A DNA stretch of 64,000 nt from Icerya purchasi (lineage: Eukaryota; Arthropoda; Insecta; Hemiptera; Monophlebidae). The notes beneath the pieces were generated by a model. The model saw nothing but the letters and a program-made list of their open reading frames with translations. It was not told where the DNA came from and searched no databases. The translations under genes were made by a program, and so were the position numbers. Positions 33,151-45,660 of the stretch are shown here, in pieces. The DNA is taken from positions 139,264,172-139,328,171 of the forward strand of contig CM077115.1 in the NCBI GenBank assembly GCA_039619475.1. The letters are read 5' to 3'. Positions within the stretch are counted from its first letter, which is position 1; each line of letters begins with the position of its first letter.

Positions 33151-34115
33151 CGTTAAGCTAGCTCAAAGGAAAAAATAAATGATAAAAATATTCAAAAACA
33201 CTAAAAAAAAATCTATCTTTACGACGGATGCGAGAAACAGTGATTTTTTTTTTAGTTTTTAAATGTTATCGCGTAATTAAACAAGATGTCTCTTTTATTT
33301 ATTTCTTGCATTATCCGCAAAACGGAACTTTGATTAATCGGAATAATATTTTATCACGCTCAGTAATAATTTACAAATTCCCGTTGCCACATTAAGCTCT
33401 GCTAGAGAGTGCCACTAACTGTTTCCTTTTTTTGTTCACGGGTGGTAAATTACTGTTCACTTTAGAGCCGAGGTATCGTTAATTCAGTAGCGAAACAGCC
33501 CCTCGCGCAAGCCCGACGTTATAATTTATTAATAATCTTCAGCAATCTATAATTTAATAGCCGTCGCCGAAGCAGCATCGAAACGAACCAGCATTGGATA
33601 TCTAAAATACTACTGGCTGAATTAAGATTTCTGACGCACTACTATTGTTTGAAATATTATATTCACGTCTTTAGTTGTCATATCGACCGCTACCATCATG
33701 CCTGTAGATAAAGAACGCTTTCGGTTATTTCACTACCAGTGTGGTCTGATACATTAACTTATAATGTGCTTCTTGTGAAAATTTAGAATGACTAGTAGTT
33801 TTATAGACGGATATTACAGAGAGGAATTAGAACTATTCTACATGCTTTATACTAAAGCTCCACCGGTAATAACTTTGTATGTTTGTAATGGAATTTTGGA
33901 ATCTATTTTTTACCCACTTCCCGACGTCCGAATGATTTGAAATTTTTACTAATTGTCAGAACTCGATAGCAATACAGTAGTATGATACAGAAAGAAAAAA
34001 AACACCTACACCCGCAAAATAAAATGAAAAAATGTAAATATTTATAAATGGAATAATTTTTATTTCCCACAAAAATACGAGGTGTTGACAGAATCATCCT
34101 GAGCCGATCTATATA

Positions 34116-34159
<44 letters not shown>

Positions 34160-34280
34160 AACAGTACGGACTTGCAATTAGTGCATGATTATCTATCGCA
34201 ATACAACTATTACGATCAATTTGGAAAAATATGGAAGTTATGAATATTATACGCTCGTTTCATTCGCTGAAATCAAGAGA
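33151..34280. other. No supported gene; (TA)n near 34112-34155
   Basis: Unique-looking sequence, GC-richer around 33400-33600, with a long (TA)n microsatellite just before the next retroposon fragment. Confidence 0.55.
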
Positions 34281-34287
34281 AGATGCG

Positions 34288-34865
34288 TTCCTCAACAACT
34301 TCCCTTCTTCAGATATCCTTTCCTTATTCACCACCAATCACGCCAGACTTTGACCGGATACCTTATCCCTCCCTATTTTCTAATCGCCATTCGCATTACC
34401 GTTTTATTCAGCCGATTCCTCGTTCCCTGTCTTGGTTCCATTCTATTCATTTCGGTCGTCCCTCTTCTATTATAGTCTCCCTAATTCATCTTCGGATCAA
34501 TCATTCTCTACTTCTCTATTCCCGCTTTTGATTTGCTCCGTCGCCATCTCCTGATTGATCTCTTCACGATTGTGATCCTCCACCTACATGTGATGCTGAT
34601 CACATTTTCTTCGAGTGTCCTGCTCTTCGTAACAAACACTCCCTTTTATACAGTCAGCTCCTGACATTAGGTCTCCTTACTCCCTATAACGCTTCCTTTA
34701 TCCTCTCCTTTCCTTCATCTTCTATGGTACCTGCACTGCTGTCTTTTGTTGCGTCCATTTCAGACCGCCTAGTTATTTAGTTTTTTAGCTTAGTTTTCCT
34801 GTTATTTGATCAATGACGCTGGCGCGCCTACAAAAAAAAAAAAAAAAAAAAAGAAAGAAAAAAAC
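34288..34865 (+). mobile_element. 5'-truncated 3' end of I-type element with target-site duplication
   Basis: Nearly identical to about 25675-26235 (PPITPDF..PYPSLFSNRHSHYRFIQ, then the terminal SISDRLVI equivalent at about 34778). It ends GACGCTGGCGCGCCTAC and an A-tail at 34832-34864. AGATGCG occurs directly before (34281-34287) and after the tail (34866-34872), a plausible 7-bp duplication. It encodes only the last 170 or so codons, in shifted frames. Confidence 0.8.
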
Positions 34866-35009
34866 AGATGCGGTTACGCTAAAAAACGGTTTTCGAAAAA
34901 CAATTCGAAAATTACCAACGGACTCATCTTTAAGTTTACGCATAAGAAAAAATTGTATAAGATGCTACACGTTTTCATCTACTTTATTATATAGCAAATA
35001 GGCAGCAAC

Positions 35010-35345
35010 ATATATACGAAAAAAAGAAAAGTTTGTGAAATATGGCTGCACAGTAGAGCCACGAGGATATCATGGACGCAGCAGATAAAGAACGATAGAG
35101 TATTACAAAGAGCAAATAATGAGAGGCAAATATTTAATATAATCAGGAAAATAAAGTTGAGTTACTTTGGCCACGTTATCGAAGGCAAGAGAATGAACAC
35201 AACGACGTATATTATACAAGGAAAACTCGATAGGAAAAAAGAGAACGTGAAAGAAGAAAGTTATCACGGTCCAGGCGACACTGAACTGAAAAAACAACAA
35301 AAAAATCAATAAGAAATTTAGTTGAAGCAGGGGCCAATCATAAAA
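35010..35345 (+). pseudogene. RTE/CR1-like reverse-transcriptase C-terminus
   Basis: Continuous codons with few stops read ATRISWTQQIKNDRVLQRAN, then IIRKIKLSYFGHVIEGKRM and YIIQGKLDRKKR. This is the xRxSWTxxxxNxxVLxR...LxYFGHVxxG...GKxxGKRGxGRxx pattern of the post-RT region in insect RTE-like endonuclease-reverse transcriptases. Only this end is left. Confidence 0.75.
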
Positions 35346-35699
35346 TTTAATCAATAAATGATCATGCACGTGCATAGGTCTGAGTATGCCATTAAAACAG
35401 GAAGAAGTAGGTTGCCTACCATTAACACTTGGTCACTTGCGGACTTAATTATTTTAATATTTCGTTCTTTAATTTTAACGTTTTCGTGGATTTCTTCGCC
35501 TGTTTTGTTTACATATTGTCTCTGCATGCTTAAAAGTGCCAGTGACATCAAATACTTGCCATATGCGCTCCTCTTGCAACTCCGATTGGTCTAGTCAATT
35601 GATTTCTCCGTTTTGTGGTTGCGTTTTGTTTTTTTCATATAGTTTTTCTGTTTTGTTTGGTAAGATTTTTTTTTTGTAATATCCGGAAAAGCTATTTTC

Positions 35700-36648
35700 A
35701 CTGTAATACTTTAACCTTTTTAATTATATTTAACAAATTATATAATAATAATAACTGATTAAATTACAAGAAGGGACTAACCTTATATAAAAGCGTAATA
35801 TTGCCTAACATACTTTATGGTAGTGTAATATATATATAGACATTTTAAAAGTTAAACAATTTCAAAATATATTAAAAAGTTTTCAGAGAACTATTGCAAT
35901 AAAAATGATTAAAGCTTATAGAACTACCAGCTACATGCAGGTATTAAACCATTAACTTACGAAATACAGAAACATATTAACATATTTTTAATAAAAAATA
36001 ATATAAATTTAAATCATGAATTTCATAACGTACAGTATCATCAACCTTTACTTCATATACGAACAAACCTCGTTAACGCTTAAACAGTTTAAACTTATAT
36101 TAGATAAATATTATAATAATAAATTTCAGGCGCAATGAGATGAATATAACGGTATAGCTAAAAAAAAATTTCCAACCATAGATGATAGACTACATAATAA
36201 TGTTTTTACACCGAATTTTTTTAATGTCCAATTTCTTACTTGGTCTATTTAAAGATTATTTACATAAACATAAAATTGCACACTCAAATAACTGTGTAAC
36301 GTGTAACTTTCCTGATAATATTAAGCATATTTTTTCCGGCTATTAGTAATACAGATTTTAGCAATATTAGCCCTGATCAATTAGTGACTAAGCTATTTAA
36401 AATATGTTCAGTAGTTTTACGATAGCCCAAATAAATCACCGTAAAGTACATGTACACCTGTTTTAATATTAAATTTATGTATACTAATTATTATTAATAT
36501 TGTAAAACAGTCTGTCAGGGTTCCATAAACTTAAATGGACGGGCTCAGGACAGACCTGTTATTTATATAAATTATTGGCATAAATTTTCCAAATATATTT
36601 ATCCCATCGTATTACGAATTGGGGACTAAAAAAAAAAAAAAAAAAAAC
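35700..36648 (+). pseudogene. Non-LTR ORF2 3' relic (family shared with 44100-45180)
   Basis: Frames read LYKSVILPNILYGSVIY, then FQRTIAIKMIKAYRTTSYMQ and IKPLTYEIQ. Later come a CVTCNFPDNIKHIF zinc finger and a 3' UTR ending in a poly(A) at about 36627-36648. The same blocks, in the same order, occur at 44500-45080, so both derive from one family. Frameshifts are frequent. The pattern resembles Jockey/R1-type thumb and finger regions; clade not settled. Confidence 0.7.
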
Positions 36649-39600
36649 CTGCAATACTTTAACCCAGTCTGCAAACCATACGTAGAAGGCCATTAATCCT
36701 TCCCCAATAATTCGAGGTGCCCCAACTGTGCATCCGTGTCAATCGCTCACTTTAGAACAACCCATATACTGTGTCTTATTAATGTACATTAATCTACAGC
36801 GAAATTTTTGAGGCATAGATAATTAAACCAATTGTCCGATAACCCTGACGAATAACTGGTACCACTATATGTGCGTCTTCAGGCCATAATATCTCCCTAA
36901 TAAGTAATGCTGTTGGAATTTCGATTTGTTTCTTTTTTTTTTTTTTCATATTATAAACTAAAAATAGCGCTGAAACCATAGTTATTAATTTCATCTTTCT
37001 TTAAATTTTTAATATCAAAAGTAAGGTAATTGTTGCGCTTATTCGAAGTATTTTCTGTAATTTTAACTTCTTCCAGTTTGAAAATTCAGGGTTCCGAAAA
37101 TACCCAAAAATTATGCATAGAAAAAAATTATACAAAACTTTCCTGTAAAGGAATACATTTTTTTATCTTTATGCAACTTTTTAAAATTTTTCGAATGACC
37201 TGTCTGAAACTGGTCCCCACCCAGACTTAAATTGAGGCTCTAACCAGTCTATCGGTGTGTTGTTATGAGTAAGGTTCCTAAGTCAGAGTATTATTTTTTT
37301 CTTGTAATTTTTTTTTTTTAATAATAATAATAATTGTTTTCAAAGAATTACAGTGTGATTTCATCTCAAAAATTATTATTTTCAGTTTTTATTCATTTTT
37401 TCTTTTTTTTTTTTTTTTTGAATAGTGGTAAAAACATTGAAAAAACTATATAGCCTTGAGCTCCTTAAAAACCAGCTCTCTATTATTACAAATAAAATTC
37501 GACCCTATTTTTTTTTAAAAAACAAAAAAAAAAAGAAGTCCACATTTCACGTACTTATTTAGTAGGCGGCGAAAAACTTTTGAGGAAATTTGACACACAG
37601 GTACGGTAAAAGTGGAATAAAGTGGGAGGTTAGTATTAATGTGTAGGTTTGATTCCTATCGTGAGAAATTAAGTTAATTTTCAGCATCAGAACACAATTT
37701 TTCGGTTGCGACGTCAGAGGTTGTCAGCTTTCAACGAACTACCAGCGTGTCTAATCAGAATGATAACTTAGTGAAGAGGGATAAGATAGTTTTTTTTTTT
37801 GTTTTTTTGATAGCCGTTTCAGTGTAAAGTTTGTGAAAGGGAATGTGAATTTTGTATTTTGGTATGTTGGTGCATAGTGTCAAATAGCGTTCAATGTAGA
37901 GTTCAGGTTATTTACTAACTTAATAACTTTAACTTTAAAGTAATTGTTAAAGTACTGCATTCAAACCGTGTTCGTTTTCTTTAATTTTAGTTCTATATAT
38001 ACGTATTTATTAATTGCGTGTTACACCTTTAATTGTATCCTTGTCTTTTTCCGTTGCTTGCTCTCAAGCCTTCTGTAATTCTTTTGATTATTATCGCATT
38101 TTTATTTAAAATATGTAGAGTGTTCAGTTGGTTTTTCTTATTATTATTTCGACCGTTTTAGAAATATTTTTGCGCGATTTGTTTAAAAGTGGTTATACTG
38201 GATGGATTTGGAGTTTGGTTAATTCGGAATAAAATGTTTTCTTTATGCCTTAAAAAGGCGATTATTTCAGGTGTTATACATTTTCGGATCATCTTGGTGT
38301 AATTTGTAAACTAGATTTTTATTATTGGCTAGTCAAACTTTTCCTTTATCAAAGCTTTACTTTCACATAGTAATTTATTAATTTCGATAACAAAAAAAAA
38401 AAAAGAAATGGAAAATGGAAAGAATAACAATAATTTCAATTCAATTTTAATTCAGTTTCGGTTCAGTTTAGTTACTTTTAAGTACAATCAGTTTTGTTAA
38501 TAATAATAATAATAATATCTCTTTGTCCGCGCGCAATAATGCATATAAAAGTACAGTGCTAGAAATTTAACTCTTAATGTATTGTTTATTACGAATAGAG
38601 TAGTAACTTTAGATAAAATTTAACAACCTGAATTAGATTTTCCTTTCTCGTCAATAATCAAGTCAATTTTATTTCTCAATTTAAACACTATACGCTTAAC
38701 ATTTCGTAACATTTAACATTCAAGTTATTTTTGTCATTCCAAATGATTGCAGAACATATTTTAAAAGCTACAATAATGCGGTCGCTGCATTTTTATATGA
38801 ATTTTATTAGCGCGCTAAACTTATAAAAATGTGATAAGAGGAAATTGAGAATTGAGAGTTGCTTAATTTTCTAAATGCTTTTTATCGCTTCTGGACAGCG
38901 GACACATTTGAATATAACCGAAATCAGTAACACTGCTGACTTCAGAGATCGATCGGCACCGATACATTCGTAAAATTTTCCTCGTACATGTCTTCTTTTT
39001 TTTTGCATAAATCAAGTGATTACAATCAGTCAATGTTAAAGTTGCAACTTTTTACGATCATTCAAAATGCTTAAAGCGGGATTCTCAAAAACTTAATATC
39101 GCTTCGACGGGAAATTAAATAATGCATTAAAGAGTACACTATTCTATATTTATCGTGCGAATACACAAGATGGTAATGGAATATTGTAATATTGGGAAAT
39201 TTAAAAATTCGACGAATTTTTCCACCAACTTTTCTAAAAGGCTTTGTGTGAGAAATAATTGAACCGTAAGAGAGGTTCGTTTTCTTTTTTTTTTTCTTCG
39301 TTTTGACATATTTCAAGTTGAAATATGTCAAGTCCAAATCTCGTTCGAGCTTTAAAACAGCCATTTGCGGCGACTGTTAATACAAGCGTCTATTATGAAT
39401 ATTGAAGGGACCGTTGTAATTTTAGCTAGACAACAGCAGTGCCAATCTTTCGATTGTTATTATTATCGTATAGGCATCTCGTCGTAATGGATGTTGTCAT
39501 CGAGAAAAAATAATGTGTTTGACGATTTGGCGATCCCACGTACATGTGCACTAGTAGTAAGTAGTGTGCGTCGTCTGAGGTGAAAAATGTTTTCACTTTA

Positions 39601-39849
39601 CCTTTTTTCCGTTGTTCGTTGAGAAACTTTGTGAAGGTATATGAGCGTTAGTGTGTCCTTTAACTTTTTTCATAGTTCAACTTAAACGCTTGATCTTCAA
39701 AGTTAAAAGAAGAAAAATCTCGAAACACAATTCGCCGGCGTTATTAAAAATAATATAATATTTTTTTGAAAAATAACATTCACTTAACTTTTTTGTATAT
39801 TCTTTTTTTTTTTTTTTTCAAATAAAACACTGCTCTACATAAGGACCTA
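36649..39849. other. Very AT-rich sequence, no supported gene
   Basis: Homopolymer A/T runs (for example near 36930, 37305, 37400 and 39805) and short (AAT)n at 38503-38518. No conserved frame, no repeat shared with the rest of the window and no splice-flanked exon could be identified. Confidence 0.55.
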
Positions 39850-40140
39850 AAAATAAATTACGTGAAGGACGAAATAGTACGAGCAGCAAAACAGTACGCT
39901 GCAAGACTGGGGTCACATCCCAATGCTATGGCAGCCGCATTGTTAAATAATTCTGCTGATACTCGCAGACTGAAGAGGACAATAGTGATGGACCTAATAT
40001 AAACTGTATCTGGTACATATGTTAAGTGAGGCCCTGTCACTGGACAGGGCTCTTCAGCAAGCCATTTTACTAAAATATTAAATTTACTAAATAGCCCATA
40101 GTGCTAGTTGTAAATTAGCAAAAAAAATAAAAAAATAAAA
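39850..40140 (+). pseudogene. Jockey-type ORF2 C-terminus and 3' UTR
   Basis: The frame ends YAARLGSHPNAMAAALLNNS then RRLKRTIVMDLI and a stop at about 40002. HPN..A..LL...RRLKR...DL is the Jockey-type terminal motif, also seen as RRLKR..PQDLV in the relic at 21030-22440. A 3' UTR follows with a perfect 8-bp stem (GCCCTGTC/GACAGGGC, 40031-40050) and an A-rich tail ending near 40140. 5'-truncated. Confidence 0.75.
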
Positions 40141-40379
40141 CACGTTAATTTACAAAATAAATTAAAATCAAACCAACAAATTTCCGTATCAAATGGTCCT
40201 TCTTAATGATGATCATAATGTCGAATTTCATGTTTTTGTACTTATTTTATTTATGTTTAATATCGACACATAAACGGGCTTATATTAATGTTTATTTTTT
40301 TTTTTTTTTTATATACTAAAATCGCGTATTCAGAGTGAAAAAATATCTCAGCTCAACAACTAATGAATCAAAAAAGATT

Positions 40380-41110
40380 TATTATAAACAATACAATTCC
40401 GGAAAAAGAAGAAATAAAAAAAAGTGAAATGCAGTCTAAGAACCAGAAGAAAGAATAGAATTGAACATATTTAAAAGTATTTCGTAGAAATATTTAGGAA
40501 GCTTTTTACAAATGAAATACGGAGGGGACCCCCGTCTAACAGATATGTTCCTGGAGAGAATCAAAAAAGCTCACTTTAAGCAAAAGGAAAGTTAGAAAGC
40601 GCAAACGAGGGTTTAAAATCCGAAAAAAAAAAAAAAAAGTCATCGGCATTAAGAAGAAATAGAAGAACTACGCGGGTCAATAAAAGAGGAAATAATTATA
40701 TCTGCTGATGGATCAACATTGGAAGAATCGGAGGACAGAGGATTTCGAAAAGTCTTGGCTAACCTGCAAATTCGAGAAAGGCAAGTAGGTCTACAAAAAA
40801 AAGTAAGTAGAAAGCTGCACAGAATGTTGTTTGCAAATTCCTATTCGTTCGACATTCACTATGACTAAGTCACAAAGTCCTTTAATGAAGTCGAATTGAA
40901 CAGGAACAACGAATGAAAGAGTGTGTGAAAATGTAGTATTTGAAGAAGCGCTTGGCAAGGTTCAGTAAACAAGTAACTCTTGGCGAAGGTTATGAATTTT
41001 GCTTTTTGCTCAATTTTGTCGACAATCTCGCTGTCACACCACTTCTTCGCTGTTACTAAAGGGCTTTGCCCCCTGACCAACCTCTTACCACGTCTCTTGT
41101 TCACTGAACC
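40380..41110 (-). pseudogene. I-type ORF2 relic (endonuclease-RT linker to RT start)
   Basis: Minus-strand codons align in order with intact ORF2: WCDSEIVDKIEQKAKFITF with WWNDECKAAFRKSTDTFRTF; RLAKTFRNPLSSDSS with KLARAFRFPSSERPL; FIDPRSSSISS with ISPAYVPSLEEISS; and FICKKLPKYF with YPILKNLSSS. Heavily frameshifted, with an A-tract at 40624-40638 inside. Confidence 0.6.
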
Positions 41111-41394
41111 TCGCCAAGAGTAACGTTACTTCATATGTTATATTTCGTATGCTCCTCCGGTTCATTGTCATATTCAATCTTGATTCCTCTCTTTAATCTA
41201 CATCAAGAGAGTGCCATGCAAAATGTTCTGCCCATTTAATTCAATTTCATCAAAGCTTTGCCTTTGACTTTTCTATCGCACTAGCGAATGCTTGACTAAT
41301 AATCAGTTGTTCTCGACATTTTTAATATCGCAATGTATTTTAGCGTGCTTGCGTTTTATGCCATTTCGTTAATATTTTAGGATTTTCTACATTA

Positions 41395-41775
41395 TATATA
41401 TCTCATCTGAGTCGTATCGCTCGATTCCAAGTGTCGTGACTACCTAATTTTTCATTCTAGTTGTACTGAATAGGCAGCGCTCATGACAATTGTTTATATG
41501 CAGTACAAATGTCTACACGCAAGACCACACCCGGAACTGATTGGAAATCGTTTGATTTATCGATATACAAGTGCAGTCATATTTATGTCTGCTGTGTGTA
41601 CTGAACTAGCGCGCATATGATGGTATACGTGGTGGTTTGTCATTGCCTACCACATGATTATTAGCGAGTATATATTTAATTATTGTGATAAGTTCGTCGT
41701 CGCTCGGGATCGAACCCGTGATCTCGGTAACGGAAGTCAAGCGCTCTAGCAACTAGGCTATCGCGACGACACATT
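41395..41775 (-). mobile_element. SINE family copy 2, with tRNA-like head
   Basis: Read on the minus strand: a tRNA-derived head (41770-41696), then a body with CTCGCTAATAATCATGTGG, GGCAATGACAAACCACCACG, CATATGCGCGCTAGTTCAG, CAATCAGTTCCGGGTGTGG and ATTAGGTAGTCACGAC, ending in an AT-rich tail. The same blocks occur at 5754-6025 and 59737-60070. Pol III transcription from the internal A and B boxes is expected. LINE partner unknown. Confidence 0.85.
41696..41770 (-). ncRNA. tRNA-derived head of SINE copy 2
   Basis: 75 nt whose ends form a perfect 8-bp stem (GTCGTCGC/GCGACGAC). A-box-like TAGCCTAGTTGCTAGAGCGC and B box GGTTCGATCCC are intact. The stem is one pair too long, the T loop is one base short and the anticodon arm does not pair well. 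This is therefore a pol III promoter module derived from a tRNA rather than a working tRNA gene. Confidence 0.75.
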
Positions 41776-41799
41776 ACATATAATATATACGGAATCTTA

Positions 41800-42085
41800 A
41801 AAGACTGTTGGGTTCGTCAAAAAAGGACATTGGCCCAAGAAAAGAGAAAAGGATAAGAAGCGAATCAGATATTTATGCGATTAGATATTGAGGATAGAAA
41901 AGACTCAGGTGCTGGAATGGCCGAGAGTGATGGCAAGGCGAGAACAAAAGATTCACAATACGGAGTTGGAAGATCAACTGACAGAAAAGAAAAGTAAAAG
42001 GAAGAACGTTCGGAAGCGATACAGGTGCTCTCAAACAAAATGTGATTAGCGTCACCTATAAAGTTGCGAAAGGAAGGGTGTAGGG
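41800..42085 (-). pseudogene. I-type ORF2 C-terminus and 3' UTR
   Basis: Minus-strand codons read GDANHILFES, then LPTPYCESFVLALPSLS and FLSSISNRINI with a stop at about 41868. They match intact CDPNHILFEC, LPTPFNASFILSFPSP and ILSISDRLRI. The finger cysteine after HILFE is lost. The following TTGGGCCAATGTCC resembles the 3' UTR of the other family copies. It is adjacent to the SINE but in the wrong order to join the relic at 40380. Confidence 0.75.
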
Positions 42086-43798
42086 GACAGAGATGTTCTT
42101 CTATTCTACCTTTCTCTTGTAATTAAAATTAACCCGAACTTTTTCCAATTTATTTCTGTCCATTCCGTAGTTTTCGTATCACGTCTTTATAAAATGTGTA
42201 AAATGTCAAGCACAGTTAATAAAATGTTTTTACAAAACAGGAAAAAAATTATAACGATATAACGAAACCATCGTAAGATTAATTAAAGATCCATAATTTG
42301 AGAATATTAAATATCGGAAACAGTTTGATTAATAAATCTTATAATGTTACCAGTTTTTAATGAAAAAAAAAAAAAAAGACCAATCAATTCTGGCCATTTG
42401 ATTACGTTACGAATACGGAACAAGCGTCAGTAAAAAAGGCGAGTATATTTAAACCATTCACAGCATGAATAAAGCTGTAAGCACAAAAAACTTTTTCATA
42501 CAATTGGCAAAAACACTTGTTGGACAGTTAACTCAATATCATTTTTGAGAGTCCCGTTGTTTTCATCACGACAATCATTTGCTTTTTTACACCTTTTTCA
42601 CCATTTTTTTTTTTTTTATACGATTCACTTATTCCATAAACTGTCTCTGTCTACTTAGCCAACTGCTTCCCTAAACTTTAAACATAACTCATTCCTATTT
42701 TTTGTTTACTTTTTTAATCTGAAAATGTGTGCAAAGATTCTTTTTCCCTCTGGAAAATGTGTCCCCATCATAGTCCAACATAAAACGGTTCTCGTGTTCA
42801 GCTGAAGATACTCAGTCTCCTTGAGACCTGGTTTGTCTCAATCTAACAACTGCCAAGAGTTTCGATCAATTAATGAGCATAAATAGCCCACCTTTTTCGA
42901 AAAATATAAAATTAACAATTATCCTACGTGGTTCCCCCTCCTCTTTACCATAACTCTGTTATAAATTTGTTGGTAATCTTTTGTAATTACATATTTAGAA
43001 GAACATCTTCTCCATCACCATACTTATTATTTTTATGTAATGATTAAAAAAATTTTATCCTTTTTTTTTTTTTACGTTCACTAAAAATTTGTAAAATATC
43101 ATCTAACATCTGTATTTAGTAAATACTTTATTTAAATTTTTACACTTACATTTCTATTTACTGTGGTAAACATTTTATTCAATTTGTTTTGTTCTATCGA
43201 ATTTTATCCCTCTATTTTCAACGCTCGTTACCAAAAATCCTCACAAGTTTTTAATTATGTACTGAAATCTTCCGCAAGAATTTATACCCACCGGTGAAAA
43301 CCAGAACAAATAAAATTGGCGCGCATAGAAAGACGTGAAACATGACTTTATTTTATATAAACGTATATATGTATATACATATGTATGTATATGTTTTTTT
43401 AAATAAATTATTTACCATTAAAGTATGTTAAATCATAAAACCGCTGAGAGAGTTTTTAATATTATCGCTGTAGGAGTATTAAATATTTTTCTAACGTTAA
43501 CTACAAATAAGACATATTGGGACGTAATTCTTTCAACTGTGTGAATTTCCATAACATGCGGATGTTCCACTCTAACTCATCGCAGACATCACGAGAAGCA
43601 ACACTTTATTCGATTCGAAATTGTTTAAATACACATCCGGTGTGTTAATAACTTAATAAAAATAATGAAAAATTATAAACATAAATAACAAACATCTTAA
43701 ACTGAATATAAATAAATACATGCGCTTGTACATAACATGTTCCGAGACGTCCCATCTTGAACTAGAAAAGCAAAAACAAAAAAAACCTCATTAGAATT
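42086..43798. other. AT-rich sequence, no supported gene
   Basis: Homopolymer-rich, with (TATG)n-like sequence near 43365-43392. No coding or element signature seen. Confidence 0.55.
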
Positions 43799-43930
43799 TT
43801 TTTTTTTTTTTTTTGGCACGTTAACTATGAATTAATTAACTCACCGCAATCGGGACAACGGGATTCAAATCAGGTTCTACCCGACGAAACACCACTACCT
43901 AATCGTCACGGTAGCTGGCTATATTAGCAA
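43799..43930 (-). mobile_element. Short tRNA-derived retroposon with poly(A) (candidate)
   Basis: On the minus strand: an A-box-like TGACGATTAGGTAGTGG and a B-box-like GATTTGAATCCCG (about 43910-43858), then a short body and an A-tail, seen as T at 43799-43814. This is the layout of a minimal SINE or tRNA retropseudogene. The B box has two departures from GGTTCGAATCC. It does not share the body of the other SINE family. Confidence 0.45.
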
Positions 43931-44099
43931 AGATAATATTTATTCTCTGAATTTGCGGAAGATCTGAATTAGCGTCTATCGTCAATTGGCAAAAATAAAA
44001 AACAAAAGAAATATTCAAGTAAAGATGAATGTAGTATATACGGTATCTAAATAGAGACCTAGATTCTTTCTAATATGATTTCCCTTTTTCTAACTAAAG

Positions 44100-45078
44100 T
44101 GGACTATATCTGTGAAATGTAGTTTTTTCTCATTACACAAGATAGTATTACCTAACGATGTCAAGATATTTACCACTTTGTATATTGCGGTTGTACTTGC
44201 AGATAGAAATGAAAAAGTTTTAGAAAATAAGATAAATTTAGTGTACATACAGTTAGCGAAAATGGCTTAACAAATTTAACCTTAAGATTAACGAAACTAA
44301 ATCAAATTATATGATATTTAATAAAAAGTAATAGACCATTAAATTTAGAATAGTACACGGTTTTGTAAAACAAATAAAATACTTGGGCGTAATGTGATAA
44401 GCAGTAATTTAAAATTTCAGGAGCATTTTAATTACATTGAAAAACCGAAATAAACAAATTCGTAATAATATTTAATAAGTTATATAATAATCAAAACTGT
44501 ATAAAGTATAAAAAAGGAATTACGTTGTATAAAAGTGTAATTTTTTACCTAACATACTTTACTAATAGTATATAATACCTATATGTAGAAACGTTAAAAA
44601 CTAAAAAATTTCAAATATAGCTGTAAAAATTACTAAATCATATAGAACAAGCAGTTATTTGTCGGCCACCGTTATAGCTGGTATTAAGCCAATTGCGATA
44701 TGAAATACAGGAACATTTAAGCTTGATGGTCGTAATTAAAAATAATATTAGTATTATTATAACGTAATATATAAGACATCATTTTTCAAATATGAAGATA
44801 AACGACTTAAAATACAACAAATGAAAAAACTTACGAATAAATTTTATATACATAAATTTCGAGAAATATGGAATAATTATAATGGAACAACGTATCAATT
44901 TTTCCCCCAAGTATTATAGATTTAAAAAAAATCAATATACGCCAAATTTTTTTAATGTCCAATTTATATCAGAACAGGTCTATCTTAAAGGTAGATTTAT
45001 ATAAATTTTAGGATTTCTGAAAACTGTGTAATATGTAATTTTAGAGATGATGTTTTTCATATACTGCAAAGATGCAAT

Positions 45079-45112
<34 letters not shown>

Positions 45113-45180
45113 GATACTCTGTAATTATGATATAAAACAACTTGTATAAAATTATTTTAATGAATTTAACAAATCTGCAA
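44100..45180 (+). pseudogene. Non-LTR ORF2 relic (same family as 35700-36648)
   Basis: Pieces read LRINETKSNYMIFNKK and IKYLGV near 44280-44395, then TLYKSVIF..LTYFTNSI near 44520, a CVICNFRDDVFHILQRC finger near 45030-45080, and a (TAA)n run at 45078-45111. It extends further 5' than its sister copy (palm end included). Multiple frameshifts; not functional. Confidence 0.7.
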
Positions 45181-45239
45181 TTGAACAAATAAAATTCCGA
45201 AAAAATAATGTACAATTTATATTATGTAAATAGAAAAAA

Positions 45240-45660
45240 TATAGTATATATATATACATATATATTCTTCTTCTTCTTTGGTCGTAATCCTCCGAAGGAA
45301 TGTCGTGACCATTAACTACAGCATCTTCAATTCTTTTTCGCCATTGTGTTCGATCCTCCACCATCCGTTTACATTCGATAATTTATTTTTCCTTTAATAA
45401 ATTTCTAATTATGTCCGTCCATTTAATGTTTAACCTTCCTCTTGGGCGTGTTCCCTGCACTTTTCCATCAATTACTAATTGTAGCATGGAATGTTCGTTA
45501 CGCATAGTCAAAGAACTGCAATATACTTAATGAAACATAGCCAGTTAATCTACGCTTAATGTCGAGTGTGTGTAAAATAGAAGCATTCGTTTGCTTTGCT
45601 GTCCAGGGTATCCGTAACATACGTCTCCAAACCCACATTTCGAACGTTATTTATCTTTTA
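45240..45660 (-). pseudogene. RTE-like reverse-transcriptase C-terminus
   Basis: Minus-strand codons read FEMWVWRRMLRIPWTAKQTN, then a decayed FGH region, VQGTRPRGR, and finally MVEDRTQWRKRIEDAVVNGH and a terminal DYDQRRRR (45364-45265). This is the classic end of insect RTE-type ORFs: WRRMLRIPWT...GxRxRGRxxxRW...DRxxWR. The 3' end passes into a (TA)-rich tail. Confidence 0.85.

Noticed and set aside
40640..40830. Plus-strand acidic open stretch (EEIEELRGS..., SADGSTLEES)
   Set aside because: The complement aligns better with the Ser-rich linker of the I-type ORF2, so the plus-strand reading is a shadow.
41696..41770. Functional tRNA gene
   Set aside because: The T loop is one base short, the acceptor stem is 8 bp and the anticodon arm pairs poorly; the flanks match two other SINE copies.
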